A DNA stretch of 64,000 nt, taken from the NCBI RefSeq assembly GCF_035825295.1, contig NZ_JAYMGI010000002.1, positions 3,911,001-3,975,000 of the forward strand, written 5' to 3'. Positions 7,419 through 14,984 of this stretch are shown in pieces (positions within the stretch are counted from its first letter, which is position 1; each line of letters begins with the position of its first letter). Source of the DNA: Actinacidiphila sp. DG2A-62. Lineage in GTDB: Bacteria > Actinomycetota > Actinomycetes > Streptomycetales > Streptomycetaceae. The notes beneath the pieces are model-generated. The model was not told where the DNA came from, searched no databases, and saw nothing but the letters and a program-made list of their open reading frames with translations. A program made the translations under genes and the position numbers.

Positions 7419-7823
7419 TCAGTCGTCGTCGCAGAAGTCGCTGTCGTGGTGACCGTGGTGATGGCCGTGCTTCTTGGCCTTGGTCTTGCTCGGGCTCGGG
7501 GTCGGGGTGTGAGTCGCCGAGCCCTGGGGGGCGTGGTACGACGCGACCGGCCGGGATGGAGCCGCGGGGGTGGCCGGCTTCTTCACCAGCGAGGGGGCCT
7601 CGTGTGCGGGCGCCGCTGCCGGGGCCTTGCGCAGCGACCGCGAGTGCGGGTGCGGGCGCGGGTGCGGCTTCTCGTACGCAGCGAGCGCGAACGCGTCGCA
7701 GTCGTCGTCGTGGTGGCCGTGGACCTTCGTGCAGCCCGCCACGACGACCAGGACGACCAGGGCGGCGAGGGCGACCAGACCCGCGACGAGCCTGTGCCGG
7801 GCGGACACCGGGTGGCCGGTCAC
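7419..7823 (-). CDS. His-rich lipoprotein, 134 aa
   Basis: GTG at 7823 overlaps the preceding stop (GTGA). The N-terminus has basic residues, a hydrophobic stretch (LVAGLVALAALVVLVVV) and a lipobox VAGC, so it should be exported and lipid-anchored. The mature part is rich in His, Pro and Lys, with HGHHDDDCD near the start and HGHHHGHHDSDFCDDD at the end. The His/Asp clusters suggest metal binding. A lipoprotein in a phage element could act at the cell surface, for instance in exclusion; that is speculation. Confidence 0.65.
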   Translation of the reverse strand: MTGHPVSARHRLVAGLVALAALVVLVVVAGCTKVHGHHDDDCDAFALAAYEKPHPRPHPHSRSLRKAPAAAPAHEAPSLVKKPATPAAPSRPVASYHAPQGSATHTPTPSPSKTKAKKHGHHHGHHDSDFCDDD

Positions 7824-8077
7824 TGCTCGGCCGCCTTCGCCCGGCGCCGGCGGGAGCAGAGCACCACATCGGCCTCCAGCAGCAGTACCCGCGTCAGGCA
7901 GAACGACAGGTCGTGCTCGTCCGCCAGCGACCGGATCGACGCGGACTCGTCCTCGTTGTAGGTCTTCGCCATCGCGGCGCGGACGCGGTCGCGTTCCTCG
8001 CCGCGCAGCCTCGGCCGCCGGATCTGGTCGTGCCGGGCGCCGCGCCGCTCCTGGGCGGGCGTCTGGTCAGTGCTCAT
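7820..8077 (-). CDS. small helix-turn-helix protein, 85 aa
   Basis: I place the start at ATG 8077 (MSTDQTPAQERRGARHDQ), which overlaps the end of the upstream gene by 11 bp. Residues 35-75 (ASIRSLADEHDLSFCLTRVL) form a helix-turn-helix of the type common in short Streptomyces DNA-binding proteins, followed by a basic tail. Likely a DNA-binding regulator of the element. Confidence 0.65.
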   Translation of the reverse strand: MSTDQTPAQERRGARHDQIRRPRLRGEERDRVRAAMAKTYNEDESASIRSLADEHDLSFCLTRVLLLEADVVLCSRRRRAKAAEQ

Positions 8078-8519
8078 CGGTGTCGGTTCCCTTCGTCGGG
8101 TGGTGTCGTGCGGCCTGGGCATCCAGCCCGGCCGCGTAGGTCGTCAGCGACCAAAGCGACTCGGCCCGCTCAGCGGGCGAAGCTCCGGCCGCCGCCACGA
8201 GAGCGGTGACGTGGTCGTGGTCGTGGTTCGCGTAGGCCGTGACCAGTCGGACCGCGAACAGCCGCGGCGGGTGCTCTGCGGCGTCGCCGAGCTGGTCGAG
8301 GACCCATGCCTCGCCGCGCTCGGCGTCCGGCTGCTGGTACATGGCGCGCAGGGCGCGTGCCGCGGTGTCGGCGATGACCCGGCACGCGGCCAGCAGGTCG
8401 AGTGCGTCGGCCTGGTCGGTGATCTGGCCGGCGATCTCGGCGGCCAGGCTGTCGTTACCGGCGCGGGCGGCCTCCAGGGCCTCCCGTGTCCAGTGCGTCA
8501 GCAGTCCCGGGCTCAGCAC
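8067..8519 (-). CDS. hypothetical helical protein, paralogue of the gene at 1357-1815
   Basis: GTG at 8519 overlaps the end of the preceding gene. The 150-residue product is rich in Ala and helical throughout (LLTHWTREALEAARAGNDSL). HPPRLFAVRLVTAYANHDHD matches the 1357-1815 product. It ends in a His/Asp tail. No motif identifies a role. Confidence 0.6.
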   Translation of the reverse strand: MLSPGLLTHWTREALEAARAGNDSLAAEIAGQITDQADALDLLAACRVIADTAARALRAMYQQPDAERGEAWVLDQLGDAAEHPPRLFAVRLVTAYANHDHDHVTALVAAAGASPAERAESLWSLTTYAAGLDAQAARHHPTKGTDTDEH

Positions 8520-8788
8520 GCCCGCCCCCCGGTCAACTGCCCCTGCGTCGCGTACGCCTGGACGATCGAGGCGACGTCGGCGAGCGCGGCCTCGGCGCAC
8601 ACCTTGTCGGCCGGGGTGCCCTTGTCGTCCCGCAGGTGCGTCGGGTGCCCGCAGTACCGGCACGGCCGTGCGTCGTGCGCCCAGTGCTCGGACGACGTCC
8701 AGTTCAGGCAGCCGTTCACCGGCAGCGGCGATGGCGCGAGCGGCGGGACGGACAGCAGCGGAGCGGGCTTACGCCGCCGAGGAGGCAT
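8513..8788 (-). CDS. small zinc-knuckle protein, 91 aa
   Basis: It starts MPPRRRKPAPLLSVPPLAP at 8788, 20 bp inside the WhiB-like gene. PCRYCGHPTHLRDDKGTPAD followed by a Cys gives a CxxC-His-Cys cluster likely to bind zinc. Overlap on both sides indicates coupled translation. Function unknown. Confidence 0.55.
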   Translation of the reverse strand: MPPRRRKPAPLLSVPPLAPSPLPVNGCLNWTSSEHWAHDARPCRYCGHPTHLRDDKGTPADKVCAEAALADVASIVQAYATQGQLTGGRAC

Positions 8789-9116
8789 CGGCCTTCGCCT
8801 TCTCTCGCTCCTGGCGGCGCTGCCGCTCGGCGGCGCGACGGGCCTGCCGCAGCAGCTCGGCCCGTTCGTCCTCGTCGAGGCCGCCCCACACGCCGTAGTC
8901 CTCGCGGTACGTCAGGGCGTGCCCGAGGCAGTCGGGTTGCACCGGGCACCGCTCGCAGAACGACTTGGCGTAGGCGGCTTCCACGGAGGCCGGCACACCT
9001 CCCTTGCCGGCGGGGAAGAACTCGGCGGTGTCGATGCCTCTGCACGCCGCGTCGTCGCTCCAGTGGTGCGGCCGGGGCAGGGTCACGTGATCGGCGGGGC
9101 GGGGGATTCGGGGCAT
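8769..9116 (-). CDS. WhiB-like (Wbl) Fe-S transcription factor
   Basis: This 115-residue protein has the Wbl pattern: Cys25, Cys54, Cys57 (CERCPV) and Cys63 (DCLGHAL), which bind a [4Fe-4S] cluster, then the turn GVWGG (75-79) and a basic C-terminal helix for DNA binding. Wbl proteins bind sigma factors or DNA and sense redox or nitric oxide. Phage Wbl proteins such as WhiB of mycobacteriophage TM4 are known to interfere with host Wbl regulation. A dense set of GTCCGGAC palindromes lies just upstream (9151-9269) and may control it. Confidence 0.9.
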   Translation of the reverse strand: MPRIPRPADHVTLPRPHHWSDDAACRGIDTAEFFPAGKGGVPASVEAAYAKSFCERCPVQPDCLGHALTYREDYGVWGGLDEDERAELLRQARRAAERQRRQEREKAKADASSAA

Positions 9117-9135
9117 GGCGCTGCTCCTTGATCGG

Positions 9136-9420
9136 TCATCTCCCGGACATGTCCGGACAGGCCACAGCGGGCATGTCCGGACGGTGTCCGCGCAGGTCGG
9201 GGCGGGGTCCGGACACCACGGCCGCTATGTCCGGCGGCGTGTCCGAGTCCTGTCCGGACGTGTCCGGACGCCGTGTCCGGCGGTGTCGCCCGCGGGGCGT
9301 GAGGCGCACGCCAGCGGCGAGAGCCGCCCCCGCGGCGAGGACCGGCACCCACACGTGGGCCGTCGACACCACGGCGTCGCCGACCGTGATGTACGCCACG
9401 AACACGTCAACCCACGTCAT
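9136..9420 (-). CDS. small membrane protein with repeat-encoded tail, 94 aa
   Basis: ATG at 9420 overlaps the upstream TGA (ATGA). Residues 4-42 (MTWVDVFVAYITVGDAVV... then VWVPVLAAGAALAAGV) give one or two membrane segments. The tail is hydrophilic and repetitive because it is encoded by the GTCCGGAC repeat cluster. The coding tail may be a by-product of a regulatory DNA region. Function unknown. Confidence 0.5.
   Translation of the reverse strand: MTWVDVFVAYITVGDAVVSTAHVWVPVLAAGAALAAGVRLTPRGRHRRTRRPDTSGQDSDTPPDIAAVVSGPRPDLRGHRPDMPAVACPDMSGR
9151..9269. promoter_or_regulatory. cluster of GTCCGGAC palindromes upstream of the WhiB-like gene
   Basis: Exact GTCCGGAC occurs at 9151-9158, 9175-9182, 9207-9214, 9252-9259 and 9262-9269, with several TGTCCGG half-sites around them. 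This is far above chance even at this GC content. The cluster begins about 35 bp upstream of the WhiB-like start and overlaps the end of the small membrane protein gene. It is likely a multi-site operator or a second set of iterons. Confidence 0.6.
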
Positions 9421-9641
9421 GGCGCGAGCCCCATCTCTTCCCGCCAGCGGGACACCGTCCGGGCGGACATCCCCAGCCGCGCGGCGATCTCCCCCGCGTC
9501 CTTCTCCGCCTCCGTCATGACCTGCACGGCCCGCCGCCGCTCCTCGTCGGTGAGCTGCGGACACACCCCCCGGCACAGCGCGGCACGCTCGACAGCGACC
9601 AGGTCGATGCCCCTGTCCCACGTCACGCCGGGGAGGATCAC
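9417..9641 (-). CDS. small WhiB-unrelated HTH protein, 74 aa
   Basis: GTG at 9641 overlaps the upstream TGA. The C-terminal half (EIAARLGMSARTVSRWREEM) is a clear helix-turn-helix, preceded by LTDEERRRAVQVMTEAEKDA. This resembles sigma-70 region 4 or Trp-repressor-like helix-turn-helix modules in phage proteins. Probably binds DNA; target unknown. Confidence 0.65.
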   Translation of the reverse strand: MILPGVTWDRGIDLVAVERAALCRGVCPQLTDEERRRAVQVMTEAEKDAGEIAARLGMSARTVSRWREEMGLAP

Positions 9642-9997
9642 GCCGCGCCCCCTTCCCGGATCACGCGGTCGGCCAGGTGCCCGCCGGCCACGCAGCACGG
9701 GTAGTCGCACGTCGGCCGCACGTTGCCCTCCGGCTCACGGCCGTGGTGCCAGCGGAAGCTGAGCCGGTACGCCGTCTCGACCTGGCCGCGCCACGCCACC
9801 ACGGGCGTGCCGCGCTGCCCGGTCGACCCCGACCAGTGCAGGTGACCGCCCTCCACGGCGACGGTCCGCTCGGCGAACGCGTCCTCCCACGACTGCGCCG
9901 AGGACCGGCGGCCCCGGCCGGGCACCGAAGCACCCGGCCGGGCCTCGCCGGCGGAGTCGAGCGCCGCAGCGATCTCCTCCTCCGTCACCGCCATCAC
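9638..9997 (-). CDS. HNH-type nuclease-like protein, 119 aa
   Basis: Start is GTG 9997 or ATG 9994, overlapping the RusA-like stop. After a helical N-terminus, the pattern HLHWSGSTG ... AYRLSFRWHHGREPEGNVRP then TCDYPCCVAGGHLAD matches the small HNH family in which a Cys-Cys pair and a final His (CVxxxHL) bind metal. Such genes are common as free-standing nucleases in actinobacteriophages. Likely DNA nicking activity. Confidence 0.7.
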   Translation of the reverse strand: MMAVTEEEIAAALDSAGEARPGASVPGRGRRSSAQSWEDAFAERTVAVEGGHLHWSGSTGQRGTPVVAWRGQVETAYRLSFRWHHGREPEGNVRPTCDYPCCVAGGHLADRVIREGGAA

Positions 9998-10557
9998 CCC
10001 CGCTTCCGGGGCGCACGGCGGCGCGGCTTCGCGGCGACGTTGAAGCGGTCCAGCGACGAGACGTGCCGGACCACGACGACGACCGTGCGGGGGTGCTCGG
10101 CGTCGAGTTCGAGGACGCCGTACTTCGCCGTGAACTGGGCGTCGTCGATCCAGCCGATCCCGTTCCCGGCGTCGCAGATGTGCTTGATCAGGTTGTCCGT
10201 GTCGATGCGCTGCCGGTTCGGCCGGAACAGCACGCACCCGAGAGCGAGGTTCCCCGTCCACGGCTGGCGAAAGGACCGCCGCAGGTGCCACGCGGTCCGC
10301 TGTTCCGCCGCCGTGTCCTCGTCGGTCTTGTAGACCTGCCCGCCCTTCGAGAACCGCGGCCGGGCCTTCGCCGCCGGGTCTCCGTCGAAGACGAGCACCT
10401 TGTACTCACGAACCCCGGGCGCGAGGACGGCCGCCAGCCGCCGGGCCCGCTCCTGGTCCAACTCCCGGCCACCGGCGGGCAGCAGACTGGCCGCCGTCGG
10501 CGTTTCTGCAGAGCCGCCCTCGCGCTGCGGAGGGATCTTCGCCGCGTCGCCGCTCAT
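9994..10557 (-). CDS. RusA-family Holliday junction resolvase
   Basis: The 187-residue product shows the RusA signatures: KARPRFSKGGQVY, and DTDNLIKHICDAGNGIGWID followed by Asp, which supply the acidic residues that bind metal. RusA proteins cut four-way junctions symmetrically. The usual core is about 120 residues; here an N-terminal extension of about 50 residues (MSGDAAKIPPQREGG...) and a basic tail are added. It belongs with RecT, YqaJ exonuclease and DnaQ-like genes of this operon in element recombination. ATG overlaps the upstream stop (ATGA). Confidence 0.85.
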   Translation of the reverse strand: MSGDAAKIPPQREGGSAETPTAASLLPAGGRELDQERARRLAAVLAPGVREYKVLVFDGDPAAKARPRFSKGGQVYKTDEDTAAEQRTAWHLRRSFRQPWTGNLALGCVLFRPNRQRIDTDNLIKHICDAGNGIGWIDDAQFTAKYGVLELDAEHPRTVVVVVRHVSSLDRFNVAAKPRRRAPRKRG

Positions 10558-11243
10558 TCGACGTCACCGCCGCTGGTGTCCATCCAGCCCTGCGGCAGCG
10601 GCGCGGCCTGACGGAACCCCGTGAGGACCAGCTTGTCGGCGTGGTCGGCGTGGCAGTTCGCGTCGGCCGCCAACCACAGGCCCGGCAGCGCGTCGACGTC
10701 CAGGCCGGTGTCCGTGACCAACTGGTCGAGCAGCACCGTCACCGGCTCATCCGGCCGCCACGGGGCGACTTCCACGCGGGCCGTGCGCGTCTTCTTGTCG
10801 ACGTCGAGGACCTGCACGGCCGCCGGGGCGCGCACGTCGTCCTTCGACGCCAGGTACGTGTGCCCGAGCGGCGTGATCGCCGGGATGCCGTGCACGAGCT
10901 GCGCCAGGCCACGGAACTTGAGCTGCCTGAACACCTCGTCGTCGGCCTCGGCCGGCCCCTTCGCCAGCGCCCGCAGCAGGTCCTCCGCCGCCTGGTCGAC
11001 GGGCATCTCGTGCGCCATCCGCGTCACACGAACCTGCGCCGCCCGCCACGCCGCCGTGTGCCTGGTCGTCTCCGCCGAGCACGGGCAGCCGCCGACCATC
11101 TCGCGGTGCTCGTCGTCGACGTGCCCGTTGCACCGCATGATGCTGTGCCGCCCCTTCTCGCACAACGCCGCTGTGCAGCACCCGCAACGCGGGCAGTCCG
11201 GCTGCGCGGGACGGACGTACTCCGGGCCGAACGACTCATCCAT
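10554..11243 (-). CDS. hypothetical zinc-binding protein, 229 aa
   Basis: ATG at 11243 has an AGGAG site 7 bp upstream. The N-terminus contains DCPRCGCCTAALCEKGRHSI and GGCPCSAETT, a cysteine-rich, probably zinc-binding part. The rest has a helical segment (QAAEDLLRALAKGPAEADDE) and a beta-rich C-terminal domain. No catalytic motif. Located between the exonuclease and the resolvase, so a recombination or replication accessory is plausible. Confidence 0.6.
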   Translation of the reverse strand: MDESFGPEYVRPAQPDCPRCGCCTAALCEKGRHSIMRCNGHVDDEHREMVGGCPCSAETTRHTAAWRAAQVRVTRMAHEMPVDQAAEDLLRALAKGPAEADDEVFRQLKFRGLAQLVHGIPAITPLGHTYLASKDDVRAPAAVQVLDVDKKTRTARVEVAPWRPDEPVTVLLDQLVTDTGLDVDALPGLWLAADANCHADHADKLVLTGFRQAAPLPQGWMDTSGGDVE

Positions 11244-11445
11244 GGGTTGCTCCTGACGTCGTTGTCGGGGTGATGGCCTTGCAGGAGCGGCAGCGGCGCG
11301 CGCCTGCGTCGAGGGAGTGAGGGGTCTCACGGCCCTCAGCGGGGCACCAGGCGAGCAGCGGGCCGCGCCGGAACCCAGCGCCGGCCAGGGGCCGCCGGTG
11401 CGGCCCGCGCACCAGCGACACCAGGGCGGTCAGGGCGGCGCTCAC
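11236..11445 (-). CDS. small hypothetical protein with Cys pairs, 69 aa
   Basis: GTG at 11445 overlaps the exonuclease stop (GTGA). The product has AWCPAEGRETPHSLD and RRCRSCK, which could form a zinc site. Many small phage proteins of this shape exist; no function is known to me. The end overlaps the start of the next gene by 8 bp. Confidence 0.5.
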   Translation of the reverse strand: MSAALTALVSLVRGPHRRPLAGAGFRRGPLLAWCPAEGRETPHSLDAGARRCRSCKAITPTTTSGATHG

Positions 11446-12155
11446 CGGCCCCACCCCGCCAACGGGATCAGCGGCCACTCCTCGCGGACCGTGGCGGCGC
11501 GGTGCGCCTGGCCGCTGGCCTTGAAGTGCTCGCGCAGCCCGGACTGCTGGCCGGCCGCCCATCCGACTTGCCGCTCGTGCAGCTCGGGCAGCGGCGTCTT
11601 CCCGATCCACGGGTACTCGTCGGCGAGCGCCAGGGTCACCGCGCACGCGGCGACCGCATCGGCCCCCGCGTCGTGCGCGCCGCCGTGGACCACGCTGTAC
11701 CGGGCGCACAAGTCCTCAAGGCGTCGCTGGCCGCGCTGGTACCGGTCGCAGTGCTTGTCGAGCACGCGCGGGTCCAGGACGAGCGGCGCCGACGCGGAGA
11801 ACAGCGAGTACAGGCCGTACCGCTCGGCCTCCCTCTCCAGCATCGTGAGGTCGAACGGCGCGTTCATCACGACGAGGGGCTGACCGGCCTCGACGGCGGC
11901 GACCAGGGCGGCGATCACCTCGGCCACGACCTCGGCGGCCGGGCGGCCCTCGGCGCGGGCGCGTTCCGTCGAGATGCCGTGAATGCGGGCCGCCCCGGGC
12001 GGGATCTCCACGCCGGGGTCGGCGAGCCAAGACCGGACTCGTCTCGGTCCGTTGTCCCACTCCACGACGGCGCCCGAGACGATCCGGTCGACCTCCGGAT
12101 CAACGCCGGTGGTCTCGAAGTCGAGGCCCGCGATGGGCCCCACGGTCCAGCTCAT
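11442..12155 (-). CDS. DnaQ-like 3'-5' exonuclease (DEDDh)
   Basis: The 237-residue protein has the three DEDDh exonuclease motifs: LDFETTG (Asp12, Glu14), NAPFDLTML near residue 103, and HDAGADAVA near residue 165, whose His and Asp complete the site. IHGIST is the usual sequence after motif I. Such proteins degrade single-stranded DNA or proofread. In this operon it probably works in replication or recombination of the element. ATG overlaps the upstream TGA. Confidence 0.9.
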   Translation of the reverse strand: MSWTVGPIAGLDFETTGVDPEVDRIVSGAVVEWDNGPRRVRSWLADPGVEIPPGAARIHGISTERARAEGRPAAEVVAEVIAALVAAVEAGQPLVVMNAPFDLTMLEREAERYGLYSLFSASAPLVLDPRVLDKHCDRYQRGQRRLEDLCARYSVVHGGAHDAGADAVAACAVTLALADEYPWIGKTPLPELHERQVGWAAGQQSGLREHFKASGQAHRAATVREEWPLIPLAGWGR

Positions 12156-12682
12156 CCGTTACTCTCCGACGTGTACCGACCCGTCTCCGGGTCGCGCTGG
12201 CGGTTGAAGTAGGAGTGCGGGCGTCGGTTCTTCTGCTGCGTCGAGCGGTCCGCCCACCGGCAGTTGCCGGGCTCGTAACCCCGGTCGTTGTCGATGCGGT
12301 CCAGCTCCATGCCGGCCGGGCGCTCGCCCATGTCCGCGAGGAAGTTGGCGAAGTCGCGCCACCGCTCGCAGACGGTGATCCCACGCCCGCCGTAGTCGGC
12401 CCACCGCTGGTGGGTCGGCCGGGTGCAGCGGCCCACCATGTCCGCCCACGTCATGTAGATCGACGTGTGCGAGTGACCGTGGGTAGTGCTGCGCGCGGCG
12501 GTGACTTCGCGCCGGAGGCAACCGCAGGACCGCGTCTTGCCCCACTCGCCGAACAGCACGGTCCGAGGGGTGCCGCAGTCGCATACGCACTGCACGTGCT
12601 TCTCGCCCGGAACCCGGGGGACGGTCACGACCAGGCGGCCGTGACGCGTCCCCACGGGAAGGGGCTTGGGGGCCGGACTCAC
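12152..12682 (-). CDS. HNH endonuclease, phage type, 176 aa
   Basis: GTG at 12682 overlaps the RecT stop. After GTRHGRLVVTV come VQCVCDCGT and SCGCLRRE (zinc cysteines), then TWADMVGRCTRPTHQRWADY, GGRGITVCERWRDF, ELDRIDNDRGYEPGNCRWA and STQQKNRR. This layout is the widespread phage HNH protein with a paired zinc ribbon; the HNH residues sit in LDRIDN...NCRW...N. These are often homing-type enzymes that insert between phage genes. Confidence 0.85.
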   Translation of the reverse strand: MSPAPKPLPVGTRHGRLVVTVPRVPGEKHVQCVCDCGTPRTVLFGEWGKTRSCGCLRREVTAARSTTHGHSHTSIYMTWADMVGRCTRPTHQRWADYGGRGITVCERWRDFANFLADMGERPAGMELDRIDNDRGYEPGNCRWADRSTQQKNRRPHSYFNRQRDPETGRYTSESNG

Positions 12683-13680
12683 CGACGCGACCCCTTGCGG
12701 CTCTTGCGGGTCGTCCGGCGCGGCTGCGACCTCTTGCGCGGCAACGTCCACACCCGGGCGTCCTGCGGGTCCTGAGACTCCTCGGCCTGCTCGTGGGCCT
12801 CGTCCGCCTCGGCCAGGAGGTACGTCTCCTCGGCCGGGGCGTGGACGATCTGAACCTCACCGGCGTCCCCGGCGTCGTCCGCCTTGAGCAGCGCGACCAG
12901 CTCGGCGCTCATGGGCACGACCTTGTGCAGACGGCGCAGCGGCGACTTCCGCCACATCGCGTCGAAGTCCGTGTGCCAGAACGAGTCGTTCGCCCCGGAC
13001 GCCTTCGCCCGCTGGTACGCCGAGCTGTACTCGTCGCGGATCTCCTCGGCGTCCTCCCGCGACAGGATGATCACCTGCGAGCGGGCACCCGACGCCATCC
13101 AGCAGAACGCGTAGGCCAGGATCGGCTTCCCGCGCTCCTTCTTCGACAGGTCCACGCGCGGCTTGTGCGTGAAGTCCAAGGGCGCCGGGGCGGTCGGCTC
13201 GTAGTTCCACTCGTCGTTCTCGTGGATCATCCCGACGTGCACCGAGCCGACCCGCCCGGAGCGGTACATCAGCTCGACATAGCCCTGCGCCATCGGCACG
13301 AACACAGCGAGCTTGCCCTCGCGCTTGATCACCGCGTGCCGGCCGTCCGGCAGCAGACCGAAGCGGGCGCAGGTCAGGAGCGCCTGACGCAGCGACGCCG
13401 GGGTGCACCGCACCAGGCCCGGCAGGGCAGCCCGCACGGCGGACAGGAACGCCTTCACATCGATGTGCGACGGCAGGGCCTTCGTGAAGTCCTCGCCGTA
13501 CTGCTCCAGCCACGTCAGGGCCTTGTCGGCGACGTCGTCGCCCTCGGCCTGGGCCGATGCGTGGAGCTGGGCCGGGACCGGCCCGGCGGTGTCCTCGGCG
13601 AGGGACTGCACCGTCGCGTCGACGGCAGGCGGCTCGGTAGTGGCCGCGCGCACGCGGTCCTTGAGGGTGGACAGAGCCAT
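12679..13680 (-). CDS. recT: RecT-family single-strand annealing protein
   Basis: The 333-residue product has the RecT core: LPSHIDVKAFLSAVRAALPG, RQALLTCARFGLLPDGRHAV, VPMAQGYVELMYRSGRVGSV and FDAMWRKSPLRRLHKVVPMS. RecT binds the single strands made by its partner exonuclease and anneals them. The YqaJ-type exonuclease is directly upstream (3 bp gap), the standard pairing. The last 70 residues are acidic then strongly basic, an extension beyond the usual core of about 270 residues. Confidence 0.9.
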   Translation of the reverse strand: MALSTLKDRVRAATTEPPAVDATVQSLAEDTAGPVPAQLHASAQAEGDDVADKALTWLEQYGEDFTKALPSHIDVKAFLSAVRAALPGLVRCTPASLRQALLTCARFGLLPDGRHAVIKREGKLAVFVPMAQGYVELMYRSGRVGSVHVGMIHENDEWNYEPTAPAPLDFTHKPRVDLSKKERGKPILAYAFCWMASGARSQVIILSREDAEEIRDEYSSAYQRAKASGANDSFWHTDFDAMWRKSPLRRLHKVVPMSAELVALLKADDAGDAGEVQIVHAPAEETYLLAEADEAHEQAEESQDPQDARVWTLPRKRSQPRRTTRKSRKGSRR

Positions 13681-13683
13681 GGG

Positions 13684-14760
13684 TCAGATTCCCTTCGCGG
13701 GCACGACGAGGCGGCGGGCGCGGAACTTCGCGTAGACCTCGGGGTCCTCGGCCTTGAGCCGGTCCATGTCGAGGGCGGGCACCATCCGCGTGTACTTCTC
13801 GACCAGCTCGGGGTGCGCCGTGGCGAACTGCTTCGACGCGAAGGTGCCGTTGCCCTTCCACGTCCACGCCGGCTGGCCGCCCGCCTTCGCGATCTCGTTC
13901 TCGCCGGTGAGCAGCTTCATCTCCGACTCGACGAGCCGCAGTTCCTCCGCGAGGGCCTTCTCGCGGGCCTTGATCTCGGCGTGCCGGGCGCGCAGCTCCT
14001 TGGCCTTCGCCACGTCGATCTCGGCGATCGTCTCGGCCTTCACCGACCAGAGCTTGGCCAGCAGGTCAGTGGTCGCCTCCAGGCCGTCAGCCGGGGGCTC
14101 GATCCCCTCGACCACGTGCCGCTGGAACCACTTCCCGCAGTAGTCGACCAGGTACTCGACCATCTCCTCGTCGCGCTCCAGCCGGACCCAGCGGAGCTTG
14201 TTGCCGCCGACGAGCGCGGCCACGAAGCCGTGGTCCCAGCCGCCGACCGCCATGCCCCAGTGGCACTGGATCGCGGGGGCGTCGGGAACAGCCCCGTCCT
14301 CCCACTGATCCGCCTGGTACTCGCTGCGGTTTTTGCACTCCAGCAGCCCGGACGCCGGGCCCGGCCGCTCGAAGGTGTACCGGTCGACGTTCACCCGCAT
14401 CCACGGGCGGTCGAGGTGCACGAGCGTGCCGGGGGCCACCGCCGTGGCGACGCCGGACCGCTTCGTGAAGAGGTGGGCGATGAAGCCCTCGATCTCGCGG
14501 CCGACCTCCGCGTACTCGTTGTCCGTGAACGTCGGGCGGCCGTGTTTCTCCTCGAAGACGTGGCGCGGGCCGGTGTACTTCCCGCCCAGGCCAAGGATTC
14601 CGGCGACGTCGGAGCCGCCGATGCCCTCGCGGCGGACGGCCAGCCACTCGTCGTGGGAGGCACCGGCGGGCAGCAGCAGCCGCGCGGTGGGGGCGTCAAC
14701 CAGGCCGCGAGGCGCACCGTCGCCGAGGTCGAACAGGGTGGGCTCGATGGTCGTCGTCAC
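13684..14760 (-). CDS. YqaJ-family viral exonuclease
   Basis: GTG at 14760 overlaps the upstream stop. REGIGGSDVAGILGLGGKYT is the YqaJ N-terminal signature. VGREIEGFIAHLF supplies the first Glu, and SGLLECKNRSEY the E-x-K of the lambda-exonuclease-like PD-(D/E)XK fold; the following IQCHWGMAVGG is also typical. It digests one strand of dsDNA to load RecT. A helical segment (RARHAEIKAREKALAEELRL) in the C-terminal third is an added coiled coil. 358 residues, a normal size. Confidence 0.9.
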   Translation of the reverse strand: MTTTIEPTLFDLGDGAPRGLVDAPTARLLLPAGASHDEWLAVRREGIGGSDVAGILGLGGKYTGPRHVFEEKHGRPTFTDNEYAEVGREIEGFIAHLFTKRSGVATAVAPGTLVHLDRPWMRVNVDRYTFERPGPASGLLECKNRSEYQADQWEDGAVPDAPAIQCHWGMAVGGWDHGFVAALVGGNKLRWVRLERDEEMVEYLVDYCGKWFQRHVVEGIEPPADGLEATTDLLAKLWSVKAETIAEIDVAKAKELRARHAEIKAREKALAEELRLVESEMKLLTGENEIAKAGGQPAWTWKGNGTFASKQFATAHPELVEKYTRMVPALDMDRLKAEDPEVYAKFRARRLVVPAKGI

Positions 14761-14984
14761 TTCGTGTCCTTACGGGTGCTGCAGAGGCGGCGCAGGCCGG
14801 CCAGGGCTTCGATCTCGGCGGCGGTCTGGACGGGGTCCACGGCGGTCCACACCGCGGTGGCCAGGTCCTCGCCCTGGTCGACGACGGCGAGGGCGCGGGC
14901 CATGCAGGTCCGGAACCACCTCGGGTCATCGCTCAGGCGGACGCGCGGCTCGGCGACGTCGCCGATGAGTCGGGTGTCAGGCAA
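14757..14984 (-). CDS. small hypothetical protein, 75 aa
   Basis: The probable start is TTG at 14984, overlapping the end of the upstream gene (first residues as M-PDTRLIGDVAEPRVRL). The rest is helical, with two cysteines. There is no better ATG or GTG in frame after the upstream gene. Function unknown. Confidence 0.5.
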   Translation of the reverse strand: MPDTRLIGDVAEPRVRLSDDPRWFRTCMARALAVVDQGEDLATAVWTAVDPVQTAAEIEALAGLRRLCSTRKDTK

